DNA of 64,000 nucleotides, taken from Pelagibacteraceae bacterium AG-426-E17. GTDB lineage: Bacteria > Pseudomonadota > Alphaproteobacteria > Pelagibacterales > Pelagibacteraceae. The stretch is from NCBI GenBank assembly GCA_003210095.1, contig QCNP01000001.1:103501-167500 (forward strand). The letters run 5' to 3'. How positions within the stretch are numbered: position 1 is the stretch's first letter; every line of letters starts with the position of its first letter. The translations under genes were made by a program, and so were the position numbers. Under the pieces are notes generated by a model. It saw only the letters and a program-made list of their open reading frames with translations, searched no databases and had not been told where the DNA came from. Positions 46,335 to 54,916 of this stretch are shown here, one piece after another.

Positions 46335-47240
46335 TTAACTTTTATTCTTATAAATTTCTTTAGAGGCTATGTAAATATTTTTCTTAAGTTTCCAATTTAA
46401 AATTCTTTTTGCCAATTTGTTTTCTCCACAAAGCATAAGGTACGGTTTTTTTGGTGTTAAAAATCTGTATTTTAAACCAGATAATTTTAATAAAAATTTA
46501 ATTATATTATTAATCTTTGTTCTTTTACCGCTAGATAAAATCAAATTATCAACTGACTTATTGCTAATAGTTAGTAAGTATATTGCATTACAAATGTCCT
46601 CTGCATGAGAAAAATCACCAGATATGTTTTGCTTAAATATTTCACTCAAAGATTTAAAGTCTTTATTTTTAATGTGTTTAACAATTCTGGGAAGTAAAAA
46701 CTTTGAATTCCTAAATTTAGAGTCGTGATTGAAAAGAATTAAATTTGTAAACTTAAATTTTGGATTATTTTTCGTTTTTTTAAGATATTTAAAAATATTG
46801 TATCTAAATTTTGTATAATCGTTGTATTTGTAAAATTTACTATCTTCGTTAATTTTTTTTTTCTTATTTTTTGATTTAAAAATTTGGGACGAATTAGCAA
46901 AGATAAATTTAATATTTGTTTTTGTCAATAAGAGGGCATCAATTAAATTCTTAGATTCTAAAAAATTTTTGTCATAAAAATTTTTTTTCTTTTTAATTTC
47001 TTCGTATGATGGATTAGACGAACCTAAATGTACGACAATATTTGGTTTTATTTTGCGCAAAAAATTTAATATTTTTTTTTTATTTAAGAGATTTAGTTTT
47101 AGGTATTTAACTTTTTTTACTGAACTTAAATAGTTTTTTTTTTTTATAATACCATACACTTTATGGCCTTTTCTTATTAATATTTTTGAAAGTATTAGAC
47201 CATCCTGACCTTTAGCACCTGTAATTAAAAATTTTTTCAT
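46335..47240 (-). CDS. GDP-mannose 4,6-dehydratase-like SDR with altered catalytic residues
   Basis: This 301-residue protein starts FLITGAKGQDGLILSKIL, the GMD-type cofactor loop, and contains NLILFNHDSKFRNSKFLLPRI, which mirrors the GMD 'GILFNHESPRRG..FVTRKI' segment, plus DFSHAEDICNAIYLLT. However, the catalytic Thr-x-Glu region reads ANSSQIF (Glu replaced by Gln) and the YxxxK reads YTKFR (Lys replaced by Arg). It is also about 60 residues shorter than GMD. It may be a reductase or an inactive relative rather than a dehydratase. Confidence 0.75.
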   Translation of the reverse strand: MKKFLITGAKGQDGLILSKILIRKGHKVYGIIKKKNYLSSVKKVKYLKLNLLNKKKILNFLRKIKPNIVVHLGSSNPSYEEIKKKKNFYDKNFLESKNLIDALLLTKTNIKFIFANSSQIFKSKNKKKKINEDSKFYKYNDYTKFRYNIFKYLKKTKNNPKFKFTNLILFNHDSKFRNSKFLLPRIVKHIKNKDFKSLSEIFKQNISGDFSHAEDICNAIYLLTISNKSVDNLILSSGKRTKINNIIKFLLKLSGLKYRFLTPKKPYLMLCGENKLAKRILNWKLKKNIYIASKEIYKNKS

Positions 47241-47280
47241 TTGTTTTTTTCAAACTTTTTATATATCAATTATTTTTAAC

Positions 47281-48504
47281 ATGAAAATCTATAAATGCCG
47301 ATCATGTAATAATAACAAATTAAAAAAAATTTTTAATTTAGGTAACCAAAAATTAACTGGTTTTTTTTTAGATCATAAAAATCAAAATATTCCAAGTGGA
47401 TCTTTATCCATGGTATTCTGTGAGAAATGTAAATTACTACAACTTGAAAATTCATTTGAAGCAGAAGTAATGTATGGTCAAAATTATGGTTATATGTCAT
47501 CTCTAAACAAATCAATGTTAATGCACCTAAAAAATAAATCACTCAAATTAAAAAAAATTGCAAATTTAAAGAGTAAAGATCTGGTTATTGATATAGGAAG
47601 TAATGATGGTAGTTTTTTAAGTTTTTTTGAAAATAGATATAAATTAATTGGTGTTGATCCAACAATTAAAAAATTAAAGAAATTTTATAGAAAAGATATA
47701 ATTAAAATCGATAATTTTTTTCAAGAAGAATATATTAAAAAACATTCAAATAAAAATGCTAAACTTATAACATCTATAAGTATGTTTTATGATTTAGAAG
47801 ATCCACAAGGATTCTCTAATGAAGTATATGATATTTTAGAGGATGATGGTATTTGGCATGTAGAACAAAGTTACATGCCTATGATGCTTAAGCATAACTC
47901 ATATGATACTATTTGTCATGAACACTTAGAGTATTATTCATTAACTTCAATAAAAAATATTTTTGATAAAACTGGATTTAAAATAATTGATTTAGAATTT
48001 AATAATATTAATGGTGGAAGTTTCGCATTAACTCTTGCCAAGAAAAAATCAAAAAAATATCAAGAAACCTCAAAATTAATTAATTGGCTTTTAAAAAAGG
48101 AGGATATATTTAATTACAATCATCCAAAAACCTTTTATCAATTTTTTGAAAACGTCAAAAAACATAAAAAAGTTTTAAGAGATTTGCTTTTGAATCTTAA
48201 AGATATGAAAAAAAAGGTATTGGGATATGGAGCCTCGACTAAAGGAAATGTAATTTTGCAATACTGCAAAATTGACAGTTCATTACTTTCGTATGTAGGC
48301 GAAGTTAACAAATATAAATTTAATAAATTTACTCCTGGAAGCAAAATAAAAATAATTTCTGAAAATAACGCAAAATTAATGCAACCAGATTACTTTTTAG
48401 TTCTACCATGGCATTTTAAAAATTTTATAATCAATAAAGAAAAAAATTTTCTATCCAAAAAAAGAAAGTTAATTTTTCCATTGCCAGACATAGAAATTAT
48501 TTAG
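47281..48504 (+). CDS. NDP-sugar C-methyltransferase (zinc-finger type)
   Basis: This 407-residue protein has three parts. An N-terminal zinc-binding domain carries YKCRSCNN and FCEKCKLLQL. The central SAM domain has LVIDIGSNDGSFLSFF and GVDPT. The C-terminal nucleotide-binding domain has GYGASTKGNVILQY. The catalytic segment DTICHEHLEYYSL is diagnostic of the TylC3/NovU group that adds a methyl carbon to keto-deoxysugars, with Tyr/His/Glu as base. It points to a branched deoxysugar in the glycan. Confidence 0.9.
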   Translation: MKIYKCRSCNNNKLKKIFNLGNQKLTGFFLDHKNQNIPSGSLSMVFCEKCKLLQLENSFEAEVMYGQNYGYMSSLNKSMLMHLKNKSLKLKKIANLKSKDLVIDIGSNDGSFLSFFENRYKLIGVDPTIKKLKKFYRKDIIKIDNFFQEEYIKKHSNKNAKLITSISMFYDLEDPQGFSNEVYDILEDDGIWHVEQSYMPMMLKHNSYDTICHEHLEYYSLTSIKNIFDKTGFKIIDLEFNNINGGSFALTLAKKKSKKYQETSKLINWLLKKEDIFNYNHPKTFYQFFENVKKHKKVLRDLLLNLKDMKKKVLGYGASTKGNVILQYCKIDSSLLSYVGEVNKYKFNKFTPGSKIKIISENNAKLMQPDYFLVLPWHFKNFIINKEKNFLSKKRKLIFPLPDIEII

Positions 48505-49433
48505 ATATCAATATTAGATTTAATTATTTGGACAACATTACTTGGTTTAATTAATTGTAGGTTTTTTTTACAACTGTCACACTTATATAGTTTATAGCAT
48601 GGATAACATTCTAATTTATCAGTTTGGTGAATAAAGATGTTATTATTGTTTTTATAAAATATATTATTTCTGTGCATAAACCCAGACATAATTAAAAATT
48701 TTTTTGTTAAAAAAGCATTAGCTAAATGGTAATAAAAACCTTCCTGACACAAAAAAAATTTTGAATTAGAAACTATGTAAGCAAGTTCTCTAAGAGAATT
48801 TCCATAATAAAAATAATTGGTATTTTTTAAAATTATATCATTATTGCCACCTATTTGCACCCAATTAACATTTTTTAATTCATTAATTACTTTTTGAAAA
48901 TTTTCCGAGCCCCACTCTCTATTAGGTGTGAATGAGACTTTACCTCCAGATTGAACTAACCCGTACTCATGGGGTAAATTAAATTTTTTTTTAAAAATAT
49001 CTTTTTCTTCATTACTAAAAAAAATTTCATTTTTTAAATTCTCATAGTTAATATTTAAATTAAAGTTTATGGATTGGTATTGTGTAATATGAATATCTTT
49101 AAATTGTGAAAGACCAAAAATTTTACCTGGATTATTTGACCGATTTAGAAACTCTTTGATATTTTCACATTTCAAAAAATTAAAAAATTTCACTAAAAGG
49201 CTTGAAAGTAGATTAAATTTCAATTTAAAAACCTTTTCAATTTTTTTATTATTTTTAAATAAATCAGGATAACATGTAAAAACGAAAATTTTATAGTCAT
49301 ACTGAGATTTTATTAATTTTATTAAACCAGTTATAAGTAAATGATCTCCAACTGCTTGCCCGAATCTATATATTACTAATATTTTTTTTTTTTTTAAAAT
49401 TATATCAAATAAATATCTGAGAATTTTTTTCAT
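48501..49433 (-). CDS. Glycosyltransferase family 9-like (heptosyltransferase-type)
   Basis: This 310-residue protein opens with VIYRFGQAVGDHLLITGLIKLIK, matching the GT9 N-terminus. It has VQSGGKVSFTPNREWGSENF with the nucleotide-sugar loop, and NVNWVQIGG and SKFFLCQEGFYYHLANAF, the donor-site region. Near the end, LECYPCYKLYKCDSC contains four cysteines, resembling the C-terminal cysteine cluster seen in some GT9-like proteins. It overlaps the C-methyltransferase end by 4 bp. Confidence 0.75.
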   Translation of the reverse strand: MKKILRYLFDIILKKKKILVIYRFGQAVGDHLLITGLIKLIKSQYDYKIFVFTCYPDLFKNNKKIEKVFKLKFNLLSSLLVKFFNFLKCENIKEFLNRSNNPGKIFGLSQFKDIHITQYQSINFNLNINYENLKNEIFFSNEEKDIFKKKFNLPHEYGLVQSGGKVSFTPNREWGSENFQKVINELKNVNWVQIGGNNDIILKNTNYFYYGNSLRELAYIVSNSKFFLCQEGFYYHLANAFLTKKFLIMSGFMHRNNIFYKNNNNIFIHQTDKLECYPCYKLYKCDSCKKNLQLIKPSNVVQIIKSNIDI

Positions 49434-49496
49434 AAATATTAATTTTTAATTTTAATTGTTAATTCAGAAAAATTCAGCTAATAATTTAACTAAATT

Positions 49497-50330
49497 ATGA
49501 GACTTTACATCCAAAAAAATAATAAACAAGATTTAGCTGCAAAAATTGCTGCTGCATCGTTTATAAAAAATGGATTTAAAAAAGAAAATATTTTTTTTTT
49601 AGATTTTGAAAAAAATGATCTTCTAAAATCAATGGTTGGTAAAAAATATAAAAGATCTGGTAAAATTAAGTATTTTAAAAATGATTTACAATCATTTACT
49701 CTCTTAAGATTTCTTGCTCCAGAATTAGACAACTATAAAGGAAAACTATTAGTTATTGATCCAGATGTGTTTGCTTTAAAAGATGTAAATAATATTTTTA
49801 ATTTATTAGATGATGATGATTTAGCATGCACATTTCTTGAAAATAAAGCAAGAACAGAAGTAATGATTATCGATGCACAAAAGGTAAAATGGAAATTTGA
49901 AGAAATTATTAATCAGGTATTTAATTTAAAATTGGATTATTCAGATTTGATGAATTTATCATTTGATAAAAATATCAAAATAAAAAAAATAAGTAATAAT
50001 TATAATTCTTTAGATATAATAAATAATGATACAGTTTTACTTCATACTACTAATAGAATTACCCAACCATGGAAAGAGGGACTAAAAATAGACTTTGAAA
50101 TACACAAATCAAATTTTTACATTTTTAAACAACATATAAAAAAACTTATTGGAAAAAATTATGATGAAAAAGTTACTAGCTCTAAATATTTGAGGCATCC
50201 AAATGAACAAATTATCAAAATTATTAAATCATTTTTTAATTATGCTAAGCAAAATAAAATTGTCAATGAGATAGATATTGACCAAGCAATTAAGGATTCA
50301 TCAATTTCTGAAATATTTTTAAAAGATTAA
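49497..50330 (+). CDS. GT-A fold glycosyltransferase, probably GT8-like
   Basis: This 277-residue protein has LLVIDPDVFALKDV (DxD motif binding metal and nucleotide sugar, residues about 86-96) after FTLLRFLAPELDNYKGK. It also has VLLHTTNRITQPWKEG, resembling the 'H..G..KPW' signature of GT8. The donor and linkage are not predictable. It starts a run of three plus-strand genes. Confidence 0.65.
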   Translation: MRLYIQKNNKQDLAAKIAAASFIKNGFKKENIFFLDFEKNDLLKSMVGKKYKRSGKIKYFKNDLQSFTLLRFLAPELDNYKGKLLVIDPDVFALKDVNNIFNLLDDDDLACTFLENKARTEVMIIDAQKVKWKFEEIINQVFNLKLDYSDLMNLSFDKNIKIKKISNNYNSLDIINNDTVLLHTTNRITQPWKEGLKIDFEIHKSNFYIFKQHIKKLIGKNYDEKVTSSKYLRHPNEQIIKIIKSFFNYAKQNKIVNEIDIDQAIKDSSISEIFLKD

Positions 50331-50365
50331 ATTGAATTAAAAAAAAAAAACTATATTTATGCTAT

Positions 50366-51100
50366 ATGGCTTTAAATAAAATTCTTAAACCAAAATTTCA
50401 GTATCAACTTGTTAGATTGGGTAAAAAAAATGATGGAGGTTATTTAGTTGGTGAGGAAACTGTTAAAAAAGCTGAAGCTCTTATTTCTTTTGGTATAAAA
50501 AATGATTGGTCTTTTGAAAAAGATTTTAGAAAAATTAATAATAAATCTAAAATCAAATGCTATGACAACCAATTAAATTTAAAACTTTTGGTAAGATTGT
50601 TTATCATTCAATTGATATTTGTCTTTAAAAATTTTAAATTTTCTCTTTTATTGAAAAATTTTACAGATATCTTCGAATATTTTTTTATTAAAAAAAAAAT
50701 TGAGTTTAATCAAAAAATTATAACTTATGGAGATATAAAAAAAATTTCAATAAATTACCAAAATATTTTTTTCAAGATAGATATAGATGGACATGAATAC
50801 AGAATTTTTGACGAATTAATCGAAATAAAGGAAAAAATAGTTGGAATAGTTATCGAAATACATGACATAGATTTACATTTAGAAAGAGTTTTGAGTTTTT
50901 GCAAAGAAATTGGTTTAGAATTAACCCACATCCATCCAAACAATTTTGCAATAATAGACAATAAGGGTGATCCAACAGTGATAGAATTAACATTTGAAAA
51001 AACCCCAAGAAAAATTGGCGAAAATTGTATACTTCCTCATTCTCTAGATATGCAAAATGATCCTGCTTGCTCAAATATAAGTCTTAAATTTAAAGAATGA
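50366..51100 (+). CDS. FkbM-like methyltransferase-domain protein
   Basis: This 244-residue protein begins with LVRLGKKNDGGYLVGEE and ALISFGIKNDWSFEKDF, a pattern I recall from methyltransferase-like (Methyltransf_21/FkbM-related) proteins in glycan loci. It continues with FFKIDIDGHEYRIFDEL and VGIVIEIHDID. The G/D-rich middle loop may bind SAM. The function is uncertain; O-methylation of a sugar is the likeliest. It overlaps the next gene by 4 bp. Confidence 0.6.
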   Translation: MALNKILKPKFQYQLVRLGKKNDGGYLVGEETVKKAEALISFGIKNDWSFEKDFRKINNKSKIKCYDNQLNLKLLVRLFIIQLIFVFKNFKFSLLLKNFTDIFEYFFIKKKIEFNQKIITYGDIKKISINYQNIFFKIDIDGHEYRIFDELIEIKEKIVGIVIEIHDIDLHLERVLSFCKEIGLELTHIHPNNFAIIDNKGDPTVIELTFEKTPRKIGENCILPHSLDMQNDPACSNISLKFKE

Positions 51101-52365
51101 ATTTAAATAAAAAAAATTTTTTAAATATCAAAAAAAATCCAAATTTTAATATTTCTAAACAAATTTTTTATGAGAAGCATAATTACAACTTTTCACCCAC
51201 TTTTGCTCAATTTATATTGAGTAGTTTTTTAACCATTTTATCTTTAATTGGTATATTAATTTCAAAATTAAGAAGCTTAAATAAAGCGCACTACTTTATA
51301 CTGCCTTTACATACTACATTTCCATATATTGATAAAAGATCACAAGAAATATTTAAAATTATAAATAGAAACAAAACATTTAATTTAGTTAAATCAATTT
51401 CATTTAAAAATTCATTAAAGTTTTTTTTTTTATATCCTAATACAATTTTTTTTTACTCTATCTTTGATATCATTTTATTTTTTAATTATAAGTACTCTGA
51501 AAATAGAAAAATTAACTTCTTGAGTTTCCACAAATGTAACAATAAATATAAAATAATTTTAAAAAAGATATTTAAATTTTTAGGTATAAAAAAACTTATA
51601 ACAATAGATGATCATAGATTATCCTGTTTATTTCAAGAAGTATGCGGTGATTTAAAAATAACCTCAATAGCCTATATGCACGGAAAGTTCAACAAATATC
51701 AAATAGGTCTACGACTAAATACATTTGATAACTACATTCTTTGGGACGATTTTTTTAGAAAACAACTTCTTAAGATTAACAATTCTTATAAGTCTAAGAA
51801 AATTCTTTTTTATCCACATCATAGTTTAAATATAGAATCTAAAAAAAAAATTAATAAGTTTAAACAAAAATATCGAATAAATATTTTATATATTTATGAG
51901 GAAAAAATTAATTTCAAAAAAATTTTTTCTTTTTTTGAAAAATTATTAAAAGAAAAAAAAATAAATCTGGATATCAAATTAAGAAATAATTCTTTCTTGG
52001 ATAAAGATTTGATAAATTTTGCAAAAAAAAACAGAATCAATTTAGTATATGAAAATAATCTAACAAAAGTATTTAGCAAGAATTATGAATACTTAATGGC
52101 CCATAATTCAACTTTGCTATATGAATCAGTTTTTTTTAATGTAATACCAGTCAGAATTATTTCTAAAGATTTATTCAAAAATGACGAAATAAGCGATAAA
52201 TTCTTTCTTAGTTTAAATTATAAAAATTCAAATTTTTTTGATCTTTTTAATAAAAACAAAAAAAAATATAATCTTAAAAAACTTAAAAAAAATATATGGA
52301 AATATCATATTACAAATTTTCCAACTAACAATGATAGAAAACTTAAAAATCTTTTGATTAATTAA
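51097..52365 (+). CDS. Unassigned polysaccharide-locus protein, possible GT-B glycosyltransferase
   Basis: This 422-residue protein has one hydrophobic segment (about residues 38-58) and a Lys/Asn-rich body. ITIDDHRLSCLF, IAYMHGKFNKYQIGL, YILWDDFFRKQLL and YEYLMAHNSTLLYESVFFNVIPV follow the order seen in capsule/teichoic-type transferases: an MHG-like loop, a 'WDD..' strand, and a 'S.(T/S)..YE' donor loop. I cannot name the family. It overlaps both neighbours by 4 bp (the one downstream is convergent). Confidence 0.55.
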   Translation: MNLNKKNFLNIKKNPNFNISKQIFYEKHNYNFSPTFAQFILSSFLTILSLIGILISKLRSLNKAHYFILPLHTTFPYIDKRSQEIFKIINRNKTFNLVKSISFKNSLKFFFLYPNTIFFYSIFDIILFFNYKYSENRKINFLSFHKCNNKYKIILKKIFKFLGIKKLITIDDHRLSCLFQEVCGDLKITSIAYMHGKFNKYQIGLRLNTFDNYILWDDFFRKQLLKINNSYKSKKILFYPHHSLNIESKKKINKFKQKYRINILYIYEEKINFKKIFSFFEKLLKEKKINLDIKLRNNSFLDKDLINFAKKNRINLVYENNLTKVFSKNYEYLMAHNSTLLYESVFFNVIPVRIISKDLFKNDEISDKFFLSLNYKNSNFFDLFNKNKKKYNLKKLKKNIWKYHITNFPTNNDRKLKNLLIN

Positions 52366-53249
52366 GATTTAAAATATTGTAATATTTCATCTACAGGCAA
52401 AACATCATTTTTTTTCATTATTTCTAGCACTGGGTTGATGTTAATTTTACTATCTTTCCATATTGAAATATGTTTTCCATTAATTTGACTATTTATATAC
52501 CTATCTTTATATTCGCTATCACCTATGTAGACAGTAAAAATAGCATATCTATTTTGTTTATTTAAATTAGTAAGAAAACTTGGAATTAAATTTTCTAAAT
52601 ATGTACTTAAAGAGATATTTGGAAAAAATTTTAGTTTTTTTGCGTTTCCCGAATGATGCAATCTAATATCCCAGATAATTAAATCTCCTGCATCAATACT
52701 AATATTAATTGATTTATAAGGCAGGAGTGTTCTTATTATTTGAAAGAAACTAATATTTTTTGGTTTATTTAGGAAAAAATAAAAGACTCTCTTAAGCTTC
52801 AATAAAAAATTAAGATCTTCAAGACAAATTTTTTTGTGAGATTTAGGACGAACTTTTAAACCTCCACTTAAATTGTTGTGACTTTGAAGATATAAGCCTG
52901 TGTTATATATATTTGTATTTTTCTCGAAGCAAAAATCATCAACTCCAACATGAACATCATTATGCATAAAGCTTTTTCCAGCTTGAGATTGATAAATCTC
53001 GTTAACTGGTTTTGACAGAAAAGGATAATATATTTTTTCTCCAACAAAAATTTTTAAAATATTAATTATTTTTTTTTGTATAGAAAAATAATTGAGCCCT
53101 GAAATCGATAAACTTTCTCTTCTACTTAAATTTGAAATAGATTTTCTATAAATTTTGACTTCTTCTTTAGATAAAAAATTTTTAATAACAACAAAACCAT
53201 TTTTTTCAATTTGATATTTTAAATTTTCTTTAGTTTTACTATCAAACAT
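52362..53249 (-). CDS. Phytanoyl-CoA dioxygenase (PhyH)-like iron/2-oxoglutarate oxygenase
   Basis: This 295-residue protein has the PhyH layout. NGFVVIKNFLSKEEV at the start is followed by FMHNDVHVGVDDF (the HxD iron ligands), GGLKVRPKSHK, and GDLIIWDIRLHHSGN, which supplies the distal histidine. These enzymes hydroxylate small molecules using Fe(II) and 2-oxoglutarate. The substrate is probably a sugar or a lipid of the glycan. It shares one base with the next gene, suggesting joint translation. Confidence 0.8.
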   Translation of the reverse strand: MFDSKTKENLKYQIEKNGFVVIKNFLSKEEVKIYRKSISNLSRRESLSISGLNYFSIQKKIINILKIFVGEKIYYPFLSKPVNEIYQSQAGKSFMHNDVHVGVDDFCFEKNTNIYNTGLYLQSHNNLSGGLKVRPKSHKKICLEDLNFLLKLKRVFYFFLNKPKNISFFQIIRTLLPYKSINISIDAGDLIIWDIRLHHSGNAKKLKFFPNISLSTYLENLIPSFLTNLNKQNRYAIFTVYIGDSEYKDRYINSQINGKHISIWKDSKININPVLEIMKKNDVLPVDEILQYFKS

Positions 53250-54022
53250 TAGAGTATAATTTTTTTTTCAATGTTTAAAGTCAATGATCTTCTAAAATAA
53301 TTTTTATCATTGCCATTAAGAGGGCCAACTGAATGTAAGGAGTTATAGGATTTAGGAAAAACCAACATCTGATTTTTATTAAATTCTATGGTTTTTAAAA
53401 TTGATGTTTCCTCAAATTCAAGAGTATTATTTACCATATTAAAAGTTTTCTTTTCATCATTTGGTTTTAATAAATTTGTTCCGCCCTTGTATTCTTCATT
53501 CCATTTTTGATCTCTAATTGGAATTACAATACTTGCTAATTTTGATGGTCCATCTGAATGAGGTTTAAGAAATCCACCATTAATCGGGATTGCAGAAAAT
53601 TCAAGAACAACATTGAGAATTTCTTTTGGTTTAATAAAATAACCAGGAGTTATTTTTTTTAATAAATCAAACACTATTCTTTTTTTACTTTTTTTTCTAA
53701 TTGGAATACCAAATTCAATATTATTTTTTTTTAAAATTTTGATTAAATATTCTAAAAAAAAATCAGACAATAAATAATCTGAAATTTTTTTGCAAATGAT
53801 ATTTTTTTTTAAAAAATTATTAAATCTAATTTTATGATTTCTTGAAGAAAGTTGATATTTATTAAATTTGTTATTATTTTTTGGATCTTCCATCTTAACC
53901 ATTTCACCTATATCAGGAAAATTTTTTACCAAATCATCATAATCATTTTCTGAAAAAATATTTTCAAATACACAGTGTGTGTATGGATTTACAAAAAAAT
54001 TTGATTTTTCTAAATTTATCAT
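53249..54022 (-). CDS. 2OG-Fe(II) oxygenase (prolyl-hydroxylase fold)
   Basis: This 257-residue protein has the double-stranded beta-helix motif order: LKPHSDGPSKLASIVIPI (HxD iron ligands), YKGGTNLLKP, and MLVFPKSYNSLHSVGP with the distal histidine, then YFRRSLTLNI with the 2-oxoglutarate-binding Arg. The N-terminus (NPYTHCVFENIFSENDYDDL) is typical of small-molecule hydroxylases in glycan loci. It overlaps the FkbM gene by 4 bp and the PhyH gene by 1 bp. Confidence 0.8.
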   Translation of the reverse strand: MINLEKSNFFVNPYTHCVFENIFSENDYDDLVKNFPDIGEMVKMEDPKNNNKFNKYQLSSRNHKIRFNNFLKKNIICKKISDYLLSDFFLEYLIKILKKNNIEFGIPIRKKSKKRIVFDLLKKITPGYFIKPKEILNVVLEFSAIPINGGFLKPHSDGPSKLASIVIPIRDQKWNEEYKGGTNLLKPNDEKKTFNMVNNTLEFEETSILKTIEFNKNQMLVFPKSYNSLHSVGPLNGNDKNYFRRSLTLNIEKKIIL

Positions 54023-54819
54023 TTTTTAAAAAAAAACATATTATATCCAGCAATTAAATTTTCTTTATCTTTTAAGATAAATTTATATTTTTTTAATAAA
54101 TTGATTATATAATTTTCTCTAGTTTTAGACATTTTATCGTATTGATTTTCAACACAAATCGATTTTAATTCTTTTTTTTTCAATATTTTAACCATGAATT
54201 TTAAAATTGAAAGCTCATTTCCATCTGTATCAATTTTAATATGGTTAGGTTTAGATTTGTTAAATTTTTCTACAAAAAAATCTGGACTCAATGATAGTGT
54301 AGTTTGAAATTTTTTATTTTTATTTTTTAGGTTTGTAACAGGTTTATGACCAGCAGAACCAGAATGGTCACTTTCGTAAAAAATATATCCATTACCATTA
54401 AAATTTGTCAAAGCTAAAGGATAAGCAAAAACTTTTTTTTGGAGTTGATTTTCCCTTATATTTTTTATTAAGGTGTGATATGAACTTACAATTGGCTCAA
54501 AACTTATCACTTTTAGATTTTTCATCTTAGCTGCATAAATCGAATAGATACCAATATTGGCACCAATATCCCATAAAATATCATTTCTTTTCATGTTATC
54601 TATCCAACTAATTGTTTTCTTTTCCTTGTATAACAAAGATTTATATCTCTTTAAACAATGTTCACTATCAACTTTAAAAGTTATTTTTTTGTTTTTATGC
54701 ACAAAAATAAAAATTTTTTTTTCAAGAAATTCCTGAATTATAAATTTTAGCTTCCATTTTTTTGAGCCACTCATAAAAAATAGAATTTCAAAAAATATGT
54801 AAATTATTTTTCTTAGCAT
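54019..54819 (-). CDS. FkbM-family SAM methyltransferase
   Basis: This 266-residue protein has NDILWDIGANIGIYSIYAAK (SAM-binding loop), VISFEPIVSSYHTLIKNI, and PNHIKIDTDGNELSILK, the three hallmark FkbM segments. FkbM enzymes O-methylate sugars or polyketides. A hydrophobic N-terminal stretch (about residues 3-18) may associate it with the membrane. It is the first gene of a three-gene minus-strand run with the two oxygenases. Confidence 0.9.
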   Translation of the reverse strand: MLRKIIYIFFEILFFMSGSKKWKLKFIIQEFLEKKIFIFVHKNKKITFKVDSEHCLKRYKSLLYKEKKTISWIDNMKRNDILWDIGANIGIYSIYAAKMKNLKVISFEPIVSSYHTLIKNIRENQLQKKVFAYPLALTNFNGNGYIFYESDHSGSAGHKPVTNLKNKNKKFQTTLSLSPDFFVEKFNKSKPNHIKIDTDGNELSILKFMVKILKKKELKSICVENQYDKMSKTRENYIINLLKKYKFILKDKENLIAGYNMFFFKK

Positions 54820-54916
54820 TACTTTTGCGGAACTGTATATGTAAATTTATATTCATTTAAATTTATTTACAATGGTATTTTTTAATATAAAAAGTCCATA
54901 AGTACGATTTATTGAT

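Noticed and set aside
16200..47000. Numerous T-runs as rho-independent terminators
   Set aside because: Poly-T is everywhere in this AT-rich DNA; without a G+C-rich stem, only the tmRNA terminator was accepted.
41314..47240. Three SDR genes as a tandem duplication
   Set aside because: The three proteins have different signature segments (4-epimerase-like, UDP-glucuronate epimerase, GMD-like) and are not close copies.
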